From Saprospiraceae bacterium (lineage in GTDB: Bacteria > Bacteroidota > Bacteroidia > Chitinophagales > Saprospiraceae), in NCBI GenBank assembly GCA_016709995.1, contig JADJLQ010000001.1:2018001-2082000 (forward strand): a DNA stretch of 64,000 bases. The letters are read 5' to 3'. The notes under the pieces are model-generated. The model ran no database searches. It was not told the origin of the DNA and saw only the letters and a program-made list of their open reading frames with translations. A program made the position numbers and the translations under genes. Of the stretch, positions 27,060-37,200 are shown piece by piece (the stretch's first letter is position 1; the number at the start of each line of letters is the position of its first letter).

Positions 27060-28367
27060 ATGAGTAATATAGTTGCAATAGTAGGTCGGCCCAATGTAGG
27101 AAAATCAACCTTATTCAATCGTCTTTTTGGCGAAAGACAAGCTATTATAGACGACACCAGTGGAGTGACAAGGGATCGTATATATGGATTTAGCGAATGG
27201 AATGGTAAATCATTCACCATCATCGACACCGGAGGATTTGTTCAACACTCTGATGATGTATTCGAATCCGCGATAAGGCAACAAGTAAAAATGGCCATCG
27301 ATGAAGCCAATGCCATCATCTTTATGGTTGATGTGACCACAGGTATCACGGATTTTGATGCCCAGGTAGCAGATCTGCTCAGGCGCACCAGGAAAAATGT
27401 CTACCTGGCAGTGAATAAAGTGGATAACCATCAGCGCATGTTGATGGCCAATGAATTTTATGGACTCGGCTTTGACAATACTTATTTCTTGTCATCCATC
27501 AGTGGTACTGGCGTCGGAGAGTTACTGGATGATGTGGTAGAAGTTTTTCCTCCAACCGAAACAGAGCCTGATGCCAATGCATTACCACAGATTGCGATTA
27601 TAGGGCAACCAAATGTCGGCAAATCAACTTTACTCAATTCACTCATTGGTGAAGAAAGGAATATAGTGACAGATATACCCGGTACTACCCGGGATGCTAT
27701 CCATACGGTATACAACAAATTTGGCAAGCATTTTTTATTGATCGATACCGCAGGTATACGAAGAAAAACTAAGGTACACGAAGACCTTGAGTTTTACTCG
27801 GTGATCAGGGCGGTCAGATCATTGGAAGACTGCGATGTATGCTTGCTCATGATCGATGCCACCACAGGCATGGAAGCTCAGGATTCCAATCTATTTAGCC
27901 TGGCCATCAAAAAACATAAAGGCATCGTGTTATTAGTAAACAAATGGGACCTTTTAGAGAAAGAAACGAATACGATGAACCAAATAGAAAAAGAGCTCAG
28001 ATTTAAACTAGCACCTTTCAATGACATTCCGATATTATTTATATCGGCTCAAAACAAACAACGGATTTTCAATGTGGTGGAAGTAGCCATGGATGTATAC
28101 GAACGACGAAATCAAAAATTTAAAACATCTGAACTCAATCAATTTCTTGCTGATGCTTTAGCAAAAAGTCCACCTCCTGCCTACAGAGGCAAAATGATTA
28201 AAATTAAATATGTCACACAGGTGCCAAAAGCTTACCCTGCTTTTGCTTTTTTCTGCAACAACCCCGACTATATGCAGAAAAACTATAAGCTTTATCTCGA
28301 AAATCAATTAAGAGAGAAATTTAACCTAACAGGAGTACCGATTTCTATGTTTTATAAAGAAAAGTAA
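27060..28367 (+). CDS. der: GTPase Der (EngA)
   Basis: Essential GTPase of 50S assembly with two tandem G domains. First domain: GRPNVGKST (8-16), DTGG, NKVD. Second domain: GQPNVGKST (182-190), DTAG, NKWD. A KH-like C-terminal domain follows (AKSPPPAYRGKMIKIKYVTQ). The 435-residue length is standard. It starts 21 bp after era. The stop TAA is followed immediately by the ATG of rfbC, so the two genes are translationally linked. Confidence 0.97.
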   Translation: MSNIVAIVGRPNVGKSTLFNRLFGERQAIIDDTSGVTRDRIYGFSEWNGKSFTIIDTGGFVQHSDDVFESAIRQQVKMAIDEANAIIFMVDVTTGITDFDAQVADLLRRTRKNVYLAVNKVDNHQRMLMANEFYGLGFDNTYFLSSISGTGVGELLDDVVEVFPPTETEPDANALPQIAIIGQPNVGKSTLLNSLIGEERNIVTDIPGTTRDAIHTVYNKFGKHFLLIDTAGIRRKTKVHEDLEFYSVIRAVRSLEDCDVCLLMIDATTGMEAQDSNLFSLAIKKHKGIVLLVNKWDLLEKETNTMNQIEKELRFKLAPFNDIPILFISAQNKQRIFNVVEVAMDVYERRNQKFKTSELNQFLADALAKSPPPAYRGKMIKIKYVTQVPKAYPAFAFFCNNPDYMQKNYKLYLENQLREKFNLTGVPISMFYKEK

Positions 28368-28922
28368 ATGATTTTTGAAGCTGAATATTTTGAAGTACAG
28401 GGTCCTGTACTGATCAAACCTAAAGTATTTGCAGATGAAAGAGGATATTTTTTTGAGTCCTTTGCTCAAAAAGATTTAGCAAAAATTGGCATCGATCAAC
28501 CATTTTTGCAGGACAATCAGGCTTATTCGCATAAAGGCACTTTGCGTGGCCTGCATTTTCAAAAAAATCCATATGCCCAAAGCAAATTGGTCAGAGTCAC
28601 TTCCGGCAAAGTGCTGGATGTAGCTGTTGACCTACGAAAAAATTCACCTACCTATGGCGCTCATGTTATGGTTATGTTAGACGCTGTAGACCATCATTTG
28701 TTTTATATCCCACAAGGGTTTGCCCATGGCTACCTGGTCGTATCTGATACATGTACCTTCCAATATAAGTGTGATCAGTATTATACCCCCGCTTCCGAAG
28801 GCGGTATCCGGTTTGATGACCCAAACCTTAAGATTGTGTGGCCAGACCTAAGTCTCGACTACAAGGTATCTGACCGTGATCAGCATTTACCCTTATTAGA
28901 TCCTGACATCCATGCCTTTTAA
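28368..28922 (+). CDS. rfbC: dTDP-4-dehydrorhamnose 3,5-epimerase
   Basis: Cytoplasmic cupin enzyme that epimerises dTDP-4-keto-6-deoxyglucose at C3 and C5 on the way to dTDP-L-rhamnose. The 184-residue protein has the family motifs GTLRGLHFQ (catalytic His region), KVLDVAVDLRKNSPTYG and IPQGFAHGY. The ATG follows directly on the der stop codon (no gap), and the end overlaps the start of rfbD by 11 bp. This implies translational coupling der-rfbC-rfbD. The upstream pathway enzymes rfbA and rfbB are not in the window. Confidence 0.94.
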   Translation: MIFEAEYFEVQGPVLIKPKVFADERGYFFESFAQKDLAKIGIDQPFLQDNQAYSHKGTLRGLHFQKNPYAQSKLVRVTSGKVLDVAVDLRKNSPTYGAHVMVMLDAVDHHLFYIPQGFAHGYLVVSDTCTFQYKCDQYYTPASEGGIRFDDPNLKIVWPDLSLDYKVSDRDQHLPLLDPDIHAF

Positions 28923-29799
28923 TATACTAGTCACAGGTGCGCATGGTCAGGTAGGAAGTCAATTGGTACTCAGGTTAAAGCAAGAGGCAGATATCAAGGT
29001 ACATGCCTACGGCCATAAACAGCTTGACCTAACAGATGCCAATGCCATACTCCATGTGATCACGGATGAAATCCATGCCGTCGTCAATTGTGCAGCTTAT
29101 ACTCAAGTAGACCTGGCACAATCCGATCCTTCGGCAGCCTGGAATATCAATGCTGTGGCTCCGGAATTAATGGCCAAAGCTTGCCATCAAAAGAATATTC
29201 TATTTCTGCACTATTCTACAGATTATGTTTATGATAATGATCAGACGAGGCCATTAACAGAGACAGATCCATGCTGTCCTAAAAGCATTTACGCAATTAC
29301 CAAGTATGAAGGAGAACAAAAGGCCTTGTATTATAACCCTAAAACGATAATTTTAAGGACTTCGTGGGTATACTCCCGGCAAGGGCAAAATTTTGTTAAT
29401 ACTATAATCCGTTTAGCACAAGAAAAATCTGAGCTTCTGGTGGTAGACGATCAACTAGGAGCACCCACCTATACTCCGAACCTGGTCGATGCAACCTTAA
29501 CTATCCTACGGCGATATCTGGAATATGGTTCATCAAATATTTTTGGTATTTACAATTTTGCCAATGATGGCGCAATATCCTGGTATGAATTTGCAAAAAA
29601 AATTGTAGCCATGCGCCTTATCGACTGTAAGGTACTGCCTACATCCACCCAATCCTTTCCCAGGCCAGCTCCAAGACCTCGATACAGCATCTTTGAACTG
29701 ACTAAAATACAAGCCGTGTTCGGTATCAAGCCTGTGCCCTGGGAGATAGCCCTTCAGGAATGCATTCAGCCAGAAAAATCATATCCAACCTTAGATTAA
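28912..29799 (+). CDS. rfbD: dTDP-4-dehydrorhamnose reductase
   Basis: NAD(P)H-dependent reductase that makes dTDP-L-rhamnose, the last step after RfbC. It is a 295-residue Rossmann-fold protein: VTGAHGQVGSQL near the N-terminus binds NAD(P), and YAITKYEGE contains the YxxxK catalytic pair. DYVYDNDQTRPLTETD and WVYSRQGQNF are conserved in the family. Its start overlaps rfbC by 11 bp. The product probably feeds lipopolysaccharide or surface-polysaccharide synthesis. The gene is intact and ends 52 bp before the type-B T9SS gene. Confidence 0.94.
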   Translation: MPFNILVTGAHGQVGSQLVLRLKQEADIKVHAYGHKQLDLTDANAILHVITDEIHAVVNCAAYTQVDLAQSDPSAAWNINAVAPELMAKACHQKNILFLHYSTDYVYDNDQTRPLTETDPCCPKSIYAITKYEGEQKALYYNPKTIILRTSWVYSRQGQNFVNTIIRLAQEKSELLVVDDQLGAPTYTPNLVDATLTILRRYLEYGSSNIFGIYNFANDGAISWYEFAKKIVAMRLIDCKVLPTSTQSFPRPAPRPRYSIFELTKIQAVFGIKPVPWEIALQECIQPEKSYPTLD

Positions 29800-29808
29800 A
29801 AAAAGGCC

Positions 29809-29816
29809 TAATTTTG
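29809..29816 (+). promoter_or_regulatory. Possible -7 element for the type-B T9SS gene
   Basis: TAATTTTG matches TAnnTTTG, 35 bp upstream of the GTG start at 29852. A -33 element is not visible. Confidence 0.4.
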
Positions 29817-29851
29817 TTATAATCGAGTTTTAAAAAAGCGTTACAGTATAA

Positions 29852-32587
29852 GTGAGGGTTGTTTTTAAAAAAATATTAATTTCTGCCGGCCTGATATTAT
29901 TATGTGCTGCAGCTCACGCTACGCACAATAGAGCTGGGGAGATCACTTATGTTCAAATAGGTCCTTTGAAAATCAGAGTGACTGTCACCACATATACCAA
30001 AACCAGCAGTACAGGTGCAGATAGAGACAGCGTAAACGTATTTTGGGGTGATGGTCAATCTCAATATGTATACCGTGTCAATGGCCCAGGTGCTAAGGGA
30101 GAACCCCTTCAGAATGATATCAAGAGAAATTTTTATGTTGCAGAGCACACCTATCCAGGTGTAGGCTCTTATGAAGTTTCGATGACAGACCCCAATAGAG
30201 TTGGAAATATCCTAAATCTTAATTTTCCAAATTCTGTGGGCATCCAGTTTCACCTGGCTACTACTCTTACCCTGTTAAATTCCACTATTCAGGGGTATAA
30301 TAATTCCGCCATCTTATTGCAACCTCCGATTGACTTTGGGTGTATTGGTAAAAAGTTTATTCATAATATCAACGCTTACGACCCTGACGGTGATTCCTTG
30401 GCCTATGAACTCGTTGTACCATTTCAGGCAAAAGGATCTGAAGTACCCAACTATCGGTTCCCGGATCAAATCTTACCAGGTGCAGATAACAAAATATCTT
30501 TGGACAAGACTACCGGCAATTTTGAATGGCTAGCTCCACAAAAAGAAGGTGAGTATAATATCGCAATCCTGATTAAAGAGTATCGCAATGGCATCCTGCT
30601 GAATTAAATCATCAGAGATATGCAGATCACCATAGAGAATTGCAATAATGATCCACCAATTTTAACTGTACCTCAGGATATCTGTATCGTTGCAGGATCA
30701 AGAATAGAATTTGAGGTGTCAGCTATTGATTCAGATACTGCACAAAAAATTTCCATTAGTGCACTTGGTGGACCATTGAATGTATTTGTAAACAAAGCTG
30801 TTTTTAATGTCAAGCCTGGATTTCAATCTCAACCAGCCACCGGCAAATTCGTCTGGCAGACTTCTTGTGAACATATTTCGGATGTTCCATATGCTATTGT
30901 ATTTCGAGCTGTGGACAATTTTAAAGATTCCACAGGGCTTGCTGATCTAAAGTCTGTTAGAATTAAAGTGGTAGGGCCTCCGCCTACTAACCTAAATTCG
31001 ATCACCAGTGGTAATAACAAAGTCAAATTGACCTGGGAATACTCAAATGCCTGCGCAGTCACTGTAAATGATTATTTCAAAGGATTTTCGGTTTGGAGAC
31101 GGGTCAATAGCAATCAGTTTAATCTTGATACCTGCATTAATGGCTTGGCAGGCAGGGGTTATATCAAGATCGCTTCCAATGTCAATACCAAATTAAATAA
31201 CCAGTACACCTACGAGGATGAGATGGTAGAAGGAGGCAAAACCCATTGTTACAGGATTCTTGCAGAGTTTGCCTTGACCTCACCAGGAGGTAATTCTTAT
31301 AATCGTGTAGTAAGTCTACCTTCTGAGGAGACCTGTATTCAATTAAAAAGAGATTTACCTTTTATCACAAAAGTTTCAGTTAATGCGACTGATCAGGTCA
31401 ATGGCTCCATATCCGTGGCCTGGATTTTGCCTTTAGCCGATGATCTGGATACCTTGATGCACCCAGGGCCTTATAAAATCATTGTAGCAAGAGCAGAAGG
31501 TCTGCCTTCGACCAGTACAGTATATACACCCATCCCTGGTGCTATCTTTAGTTCCGGAAGCTTTGCCAATTTTAAGGATACTTCATTGGTAGACTTAAAA
31601 TTAAATACAACCGAAAAAACTTACAGTTATCAATTGCAGTTTTTTACCGGCTCCACCTCCACTGCATATGGTATATCTGCTTCTTGCAGTAGTGTGTTCC
31701 TTCAAGGGATAGGCGCTGATAGAATCGTTAAATTGTCCTGGAAAGAGTCAGTACCCTGGAATAATTATAACTACGAGATTTACAGAAGTAGCATCAATAA
31801 CCCGATCACTTTAATCGGCACGACGGCCGCTAGGTCATTCATAGATAACTCTGTAGAAAATAATCAAACATACTGTTATTCCATTCAATCGATAGGTACA
31901 TATGGAATCAATGGCTTGCCGACACCGCTTACCAATTTTTCACAAGAAGTGTGCATTACCCCGGTAGATTCTACCCCACCTTGTTCTCCGGTATTTACCA
32001 TCAATCGGGATTGCGTTTTAAAGGATAATTCCGGAAGTGTGACGAATGAACTTCAATGGAGCAACCGGGGTAGCGACACTTGTTTTGTGGATGACCTTGC
32101 CTCTGTAAATATTTATTTTTCAAAAAATAAAGTCAATCCGACTTTTATCAAACTAGCCAGCATCACAGACCGATCTATAACAACCTTTCTTCACACACCT
32201 GATTCCTCTTATACAGGCTGCTACATTTTGACGGCTGTTGATCACAATAACAATGAGTCCAAATTAACAGGAGCCATCTGCCCTCCCAATTGCAAATTAG
32301 AATATGATCTCCCAAATAGTTTTACCCCAAATGGAGATGGAGCCAATGATTTATTCACTCCCAGGGTCAATGCAGGAGTAGTAAGGGTTCAATTTGAAGT
32401 ATTCAACCGTTGGGGTGAATTACTATTCTCTACTCAAGAACCGGCATTAAATTGGAATGGTCGGGATCGAAATGATAAGGAGGTAAGTCCCGGTGTTTAT
32501 TATTATGTTTGTGAGGTCCTCGGTTTTCAGGAAAACGCATCTACACCTTTGGAAACCAGGAAAGGATTCATTCAAATACTTAGGTAA
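29852..32587 (+). pseudogene. T9SS type-B (gliding-motility-associated C-terminal) surface protein interrupted by an in-frame TAA
   Basis: One reading frame of 912 codons with a single internal TAA at 30605-30607. The part before (251 aa, GTG start) has a signal peptide (ILISAGLILLCAAAHA) and a PKD/Ig-like N-terminus opening THNRAGEITYV. The part after (from ATG 30620) continues the same module without a gap in homology, then has fibronectin-type-III-like modules and a C-terminal T9SS type-B domain (NSFTPNGDGANDLF, FNRWGELLF, WNGRDRNDKEVSPGVYYYV). The two parts are in the same frame, so one base change such as CAA or AAA to TAA explains the break. It may be a nonsense mutation, an assembly error or readthrough. 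The second part alone lacks a signal peptide. Confidence 0.8.
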
Positions 32588-32593
32588 AATCCA

Positions 32594-33202
32594 ATGTTTA
32601 CAGGAATTATAGAGACACTTGGCGAAGTTGTAGATATTCATATTGTACAAAAAAATGTAGAGATATATATTTCTTCGATATTCAGTACAGACCTCAAAAT
32701 CGATCAAAGTATTGCTCACAATGGTGTCTGTCTTACGGTAGATCAGACTGCACCATCATGGCATAGATGCACACTCATCGCAGAAACCCTGGATAAAAGC
32801 AATTTTAATAATCTTCAAAAAGGTGATCTTGTCAATCTTGAAAGGTCCGTCATCATTGGAAGCAGATTAGACGGGCACTTCGTACAGGGGCACGTAGATA
32901 CTACCACCACTTGCCTGGAAATCAATGATTCTGATGGAAGTTGGGTTTATAAATTTTCACTACCATCCACATCCAGTCAGCTTGTAGTGCCCAAAGGCTC
33001 TATTACTATCAATGGTGTAAGCCTCACTATCTCTGACCTGAAAGAGGCTTATTTCGAAGTATCCATCATCCCTTATACCTTCCATCATACTAATTTTCAC
33101 AAGCTTAGACCCGGAGACCTTGTCAACCTTGAATTTGATATATTGGGGAAATATATCCATAGAATTTGGACTATTTCAGGGCTTCCCTCGATAAAACTTT
33201 AA
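32594..33202 (+). CDS. ribE: Riboflavin synthase alpha subunit
   Basis: Dismutates two 6,7-dimethyl-8-ribityllumazine molecules to riboflavin. The 202-residue protein shows the two-fold repeat of the family: the N-terminal MFTGIIETLGEV, SIAHNGVCLTVD, and the second-half equivalent SITINGVSLTISDL; GHVDTTTTCLEI is the second barrel start. ATG 32594 is 6 bp after the end of the type-B gene. The 3' end overlaps the convergent def gene by 27 bp. No other riboflavin gene or FMN riboswitch is nearby. Confidence 0.93.
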   Translation: MFTGIIETLGEVVDIHIVQKNVEIYISSIFSTDLKIDQSIAHNGVCLTVDQTAPSWHRCTLIAETLDKSNFNNLQKGDLVNLERSVIIGSRLDGHFVQGHVDTTTTCLEINDSDGSWVYKFSLPSTSSQLVVPKGSITINGVSLTISDLKEAYFEVSIIPYTFHHTNFHKLRPGDLVNLEFDILGKYIHRIWTISGLPSIKL

Positions 33203-33742
33203 TCGATAGTCTGCTTCAATTTGACCCTTACGAATGGCTTCAAGTCTTCTTTGGACCATGCGCTTTTTCAGAGGCTTTAAGTGATCAACAAACAAAACAC
33301 CCATGGTGTGATCGTGTTCATGCTGAATTACCCGGGCATTGAGTCCAGTAAAAGTCTGTTTCCGAAGTTCGCCTGTTAGATCCTGATACTCCACAAGGAT
33401 ATCTGGCTGTCGTTCTACTTCAGCCCTAAGATCAGGGATGCTGAGACAGCCTTCTTCAAAAGCCCAAATGTCGCCGGCCTCCTCCAGGATCGTGGCATTA
33501 ACAAATACCTGTTTTAAGCCTTTAAACTCTTTTCCTTCTTCCTGATACGGCGTCGAATCGACTATAAATAATTTAAGAGAATGTCCTATTTGTGGTGCAG
33601 CCAATCCGACACCTTTTGCAGCATACATGGTCTCCCACATATTGCTAATTAATTCATCCAGGTCAGGGTAGTTTAATGGATCCAGATCACTGGCTTCTAC
33701 TTTTAACACTGGCTGCCCATACGCGTATATAGGTAATATCAT
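33176..33742 (-). CDS. def: Peptide deformylase
   Basis: Removes the N-formyl group from new proteins; cytoplasmic metalloenzyme. 188 residues with all three motifs: GVGLAAPQIG, EEGCLSIP (Cys metal ligand) and QHEHDHTMG (two His ligands and the catalytic Glu). The third motif is slightly variant, with HEHDH in place of the usual HExDH-L. It lies 7 bp downstream of ruvX on the same strand. The 3' end overlaps ribE (convergent). Confidence 0.95.
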   Translation of the reverse strand: MILPIYAYGQPVLKVEASDLDPLNYPDLDELISNMWETMYAAKGVGLAAPQIGHSLKLFIVDSTPYQEEGKEFKGLKQVFVNATILEEAGDIWAFEEGCLSIPDLRAEVERQPDILVEYQDLTGELRKQTFTGLNARVIQHEHDHTMGVLFVDHLKPLKKRMVQRRLEAIRKGQIEADYRLKFYRGKP

Positions 33743-33749
33743 GTTTTAT

Positions 33750-34157
33750 TTAATAATGATTTAAATATTTTTGTAAAATCAAGACAGCACTCATGACATC
33801 GATAGCACTTTTGTCTCTTTTGTTTTTTGGTGTTCCCTTTTTTATTAACAAACTGACCGCTTCCTGACTGGTGAAGTTCTCTACTTGATATCGGATGGTT
33901 AAATATGGAAAACGATTGAGGAGGCTATTGCCGAAAGTATGAATATCAAAGTTTAATTCAGTGGGGGTGCCATCTTTGTGAAAAGGATCACCAAATACGA
34001 CCAGATCAACTTGCTCCCGGCCAAGGTAATTGATTAAAAAAAGGTCCAATTCATCAGTAGCAATGGCAGTCAACGGATTGACTATCATTTTTAACGGATC
34101 TGTGACAGATAGCCCAGTCCTTTTTTTGCCATAATCTACACCCAGTGCCCTAGCCAT
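33750..34157 (-). CDS. ruvX: Holliday junction resolvase-like protein RuvX/YqgF
   Basis: RNase H-fold protein involved in 16S rRNA 5' processing and possibly in Holliday-junction resolution. The 135-residue length is typical. The N-terminal ALGVDYGKKRTGLSVTDP carries the first catalytic Asp, and the C-terminal KRDKSAIDVMSAVLIL carries the last. It starts at ATG 34157, just downstream of a TAATTTTG box, and def follows after 7 bp. The gene is separate from the upstream T9SS gene, whose terminator lies at 34227-34263. Confidence 0.92.
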   Translation of the reverse strand: MARALGVDYGKKRTGLSVTDPLKMIVNPLTAIATDELDLFLINYLGREQVDLVVFGDPFHKDGTPTELNFDIHTFGNSLLNRFPYLTIRYQVENFTSQEAVSLLIKKGTPKNKRDKSAIDVMSAVLILQKYLNHY

Positions 34158-34164
34158 TTTAATG

Positions 34165-34172
34165 CAAAATTA
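34165..34172 (-). promoter_or_regulatory. Probable -7 element for ruvX-def
   Basis: The minus strand reads TAATTTTG, ending 7 bp before the ruvX ATG, so the transcript would be nearly leaderless. No -33 element was seen at the usual distance. Confidence 0.5.
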
Positions 34173-34226
34173 CTCCATTTTTAAAATGTAAATGTGTATG
34201 AAGATCTTCACTTGGCTTTAGGGCAC

Positions 34227-34263
34227 AAAAAAGACCCCCTTTGCCCTTTGGCAAAGAGGGGTC
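34227..34263 (-). terminator. Intrinsic terminator of paralogue B
   Basis: GACCCC(T/C)TTTGCC arms (34233-34246 and about 34250-34263) form a long stem on the minus strand, followed by TTTTTT. It lies 36 bp after the stop of the 34299-38657 gene. Confidence 0.9.
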
Positions 34264-34298
34264 CCATCCCAAAAACAGTATATTTTTAAAAATAATGG

Positions 34299-37200
34299 CT
34301 ACTCTACCACCACCATTTTTCGAGTTGCACTAAAACCATCTGACTGGAGTTGATAATAATATACTCCTGCAGACTTTAAATCCGATCTTTTCAATGCCAC
34401 TTCATTGTATCCTTTTTGATAGGCTTCTTTGATCGTAAGCACTGATCTACCACTCACATCAAATACATTGATTATTGCTTGTCCAGCCGCTGGCATAACA
34501 AACCCAATCCTGGTAAGTTGATTAAATGGATTAGGTATGTTTTGCAGAAGAGTATAACTCTGTTCTTTTATACCAGTTGCTACATCAAGCCGCACAGACA
34601 TGACCTCGTTAGCAATATTGTAGGCTTCTGCTGCAGTCAGCTTCGAATTTAGATGAATGACTTCGCTCAATTGATTTTGCATTTTTGATTTGAACTTCAA
34701 GGTGAATAGAGCTATGCCGTCAGTAGTCAAAGGCCTGATAGAATTATAACTCGTCGTGACGATACCTTGACTTAGCTTTTGAGTTCCAAAATTAACAAGG
34801 CTTAAATCAGCGATATTGGGTGTAATATTTACTAACTCCATTGTATGCGGATCAAATGATATAGTAAGCTGATAGCCTAGTATTTGTTCTTTTGAGCTTG
34901 CATAAAACGGCACTTCAATAAATTGATTTGCTTTAAACGATTGTTCTCGAGTAGAGAAAACCATTTCTTTCCCAGGAGACCTAACTTCAGCTCCCATCAA
35001 TTGATTGGGTGTGACTGAACCATTGACATCGCCTACTTTGATACCTACAAAATTGACAGAAGCATCTTTTGTAAATCTATCTATCGTACTTGATTCAGGA
35101 AAACTTGCATCAAATGGGTTGGAGGTCTTGAAAGTAAAGTCGGAAGGAACAAATCTCCATGAATCATTTCCAGGGAAATTTTCATATACTCCCAGAATTA
35201 ATTTTCTCAGTTCTACCAGATCGATGGAAGAAATATCATTTGATTTATTGATATCAGCAGCAATCAACCTGTATGGAGAAGTGATGGGTTGTACACCGAG
35301 TATATGCTTTTGAATTAATAAAAGATCTAAAGTAGATACGCCATTCATTGGGTTGATATTCTTTTTAGGCATCACTTTATACGAACCTCCTAATTGCATA
35401 TTGCTGAATGCAAAGGCACCGTCAGTCTGAGTGATGGAAGGAAGGGCATTACTGCCTTCCAAAGAAACCTGGACTTTTTCGATATCCAATTTTTCTTCAG
35501 TTTTTACCAACCCTTTGATGTTAGCCACCAACGCTTGTGTACCTCCGGTACAAGCGTGGTTATTGTCCTGGATCAGGATATAAGTACGTGCGAAATCCTG
35601 GTTGCCATAAGTGTCAGTGACCCAAACATTGACAAATCGCTGCCCCAAACTATCACAAGTGAAGGTGATGGATTTTTTAGTGGTATCACTAGAGAATGAA
35701 AAGGTTGCGATTTTTTGTCCGCATCCAGCAGAGCTGCCCGCATCAAAGTCTTTTGCCCAGATGACTAAAGATTTGGTGCTTGGCATAAGATCTGCTGCAA
35801 GGCCATTCAACAAATATGGAGTAGGTTTTTTGCACAAAGTGACATTCACTATATTCTCCTTTCTCGTTTCATTGCCGCACAAATCTTTCAATATAAAGGT
35901 GATCTTATGGGTACCTGTTTGGATATCGGTGTTTAGAGTAGCCATAGATCCTGTGACATCCTGTACTTTATCTACAGTGCCATTATTATCAAAATCTACC
36001 AGTATAGTCCACTTTAATTCAGCAGCACTTGTACAATCATCACTACCATTCATCTTTAGATTTACGTGACCAAAACATGTCAGTGGATCGCTGGCACAGG
36101 TGATGATGCTGTCTACTTTAGTGATCGTTGGTGCTTTTTTATTTATCACTTTGATCACCTGTGTGTAGATAATGTAGCCGTCTCCATTATCTTTCAACCA
36201 TCGATAATTGCAGTAACGGCTGTGATTGGCATCCATTACCGCTCTATATCCTGCTGATGTATCCACGATATAATCGAGCTCCCGATTGTGCTGATTGGGG
36301 TCGTACACACACCAGTCGATCAGTTTCCAGGTACGAATAATCTTATAACAAGCATCTGTAGCAATCTCATACCTGGTGTCTTGGAAAGAAATACCTACCT
36401 GTTCACATTCATCATCAAATATCTTTGGATAATTGTCACCAGTAGGATGATTAAACTGAGCAAGATTTTGTATACAATCAGTCTCTATATCTTTTGGAAA
36501 TAATACTTCAAAATCCGAACGATGGATCATTTGTAGTTTTTGAGAGCATGAGGTGGATAATTGTCCACACTGATCGGTACCCGTCCAGGTTCTGTTAAGG
36601 GTACCAGCGCCACAATTATTTACTGACCCTGAAGTGGAAGAAGTAACCGTTACTGAACCACAATTGTCTTTAAACACAGGTACATCAAATTGGGAGTAGG
36701 GATCTATTTTCGAACCTACATACCATTTGTCCAAGTTTAAATAAGCAGTATCATAGATACCATTTGCTCCCGGACAATTTAACAATGATGTGTTATGATT
36801 AAATGACCAAAGTGCAAGATTAGCGATATAAGGTGTGCCATCACAGTAAGCATTCTTGACAGGGGCCACAGCACAGGTAGGTGCTTGTTTGTCGGCCACA
36901 TTGATCCATACCATACAATCATTGTAGTTCTTCGGAGCCAGGCCAAAACTATAGTCCCCAGGATTAGCAGGAACCTTACTCATCAATGCCTTTACAAATT
37001 CTGTGACATAGCCGAGCTCACTACCATAGGCTGCTTTACAATAATGACTTTGACGAGAATCCCCATTGACATGTGGATCATACAATGGTACATTACATGC
37101 TTCATAGACTCTAAGCACTACCTGGAGCCTTCCGCAGGTCCCCAAATCAACATATTCATTGAAATAAGTACAATTAATATACTTATCTACTAACAAATCA

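Noticed and set aside
30620..32587. The downstream half of the type-B gene as an independent gene
   Set aside because: It lacks a signal peptide, begins mid-module and is in frame with the upstream half, so it is part of one interrupted gene.
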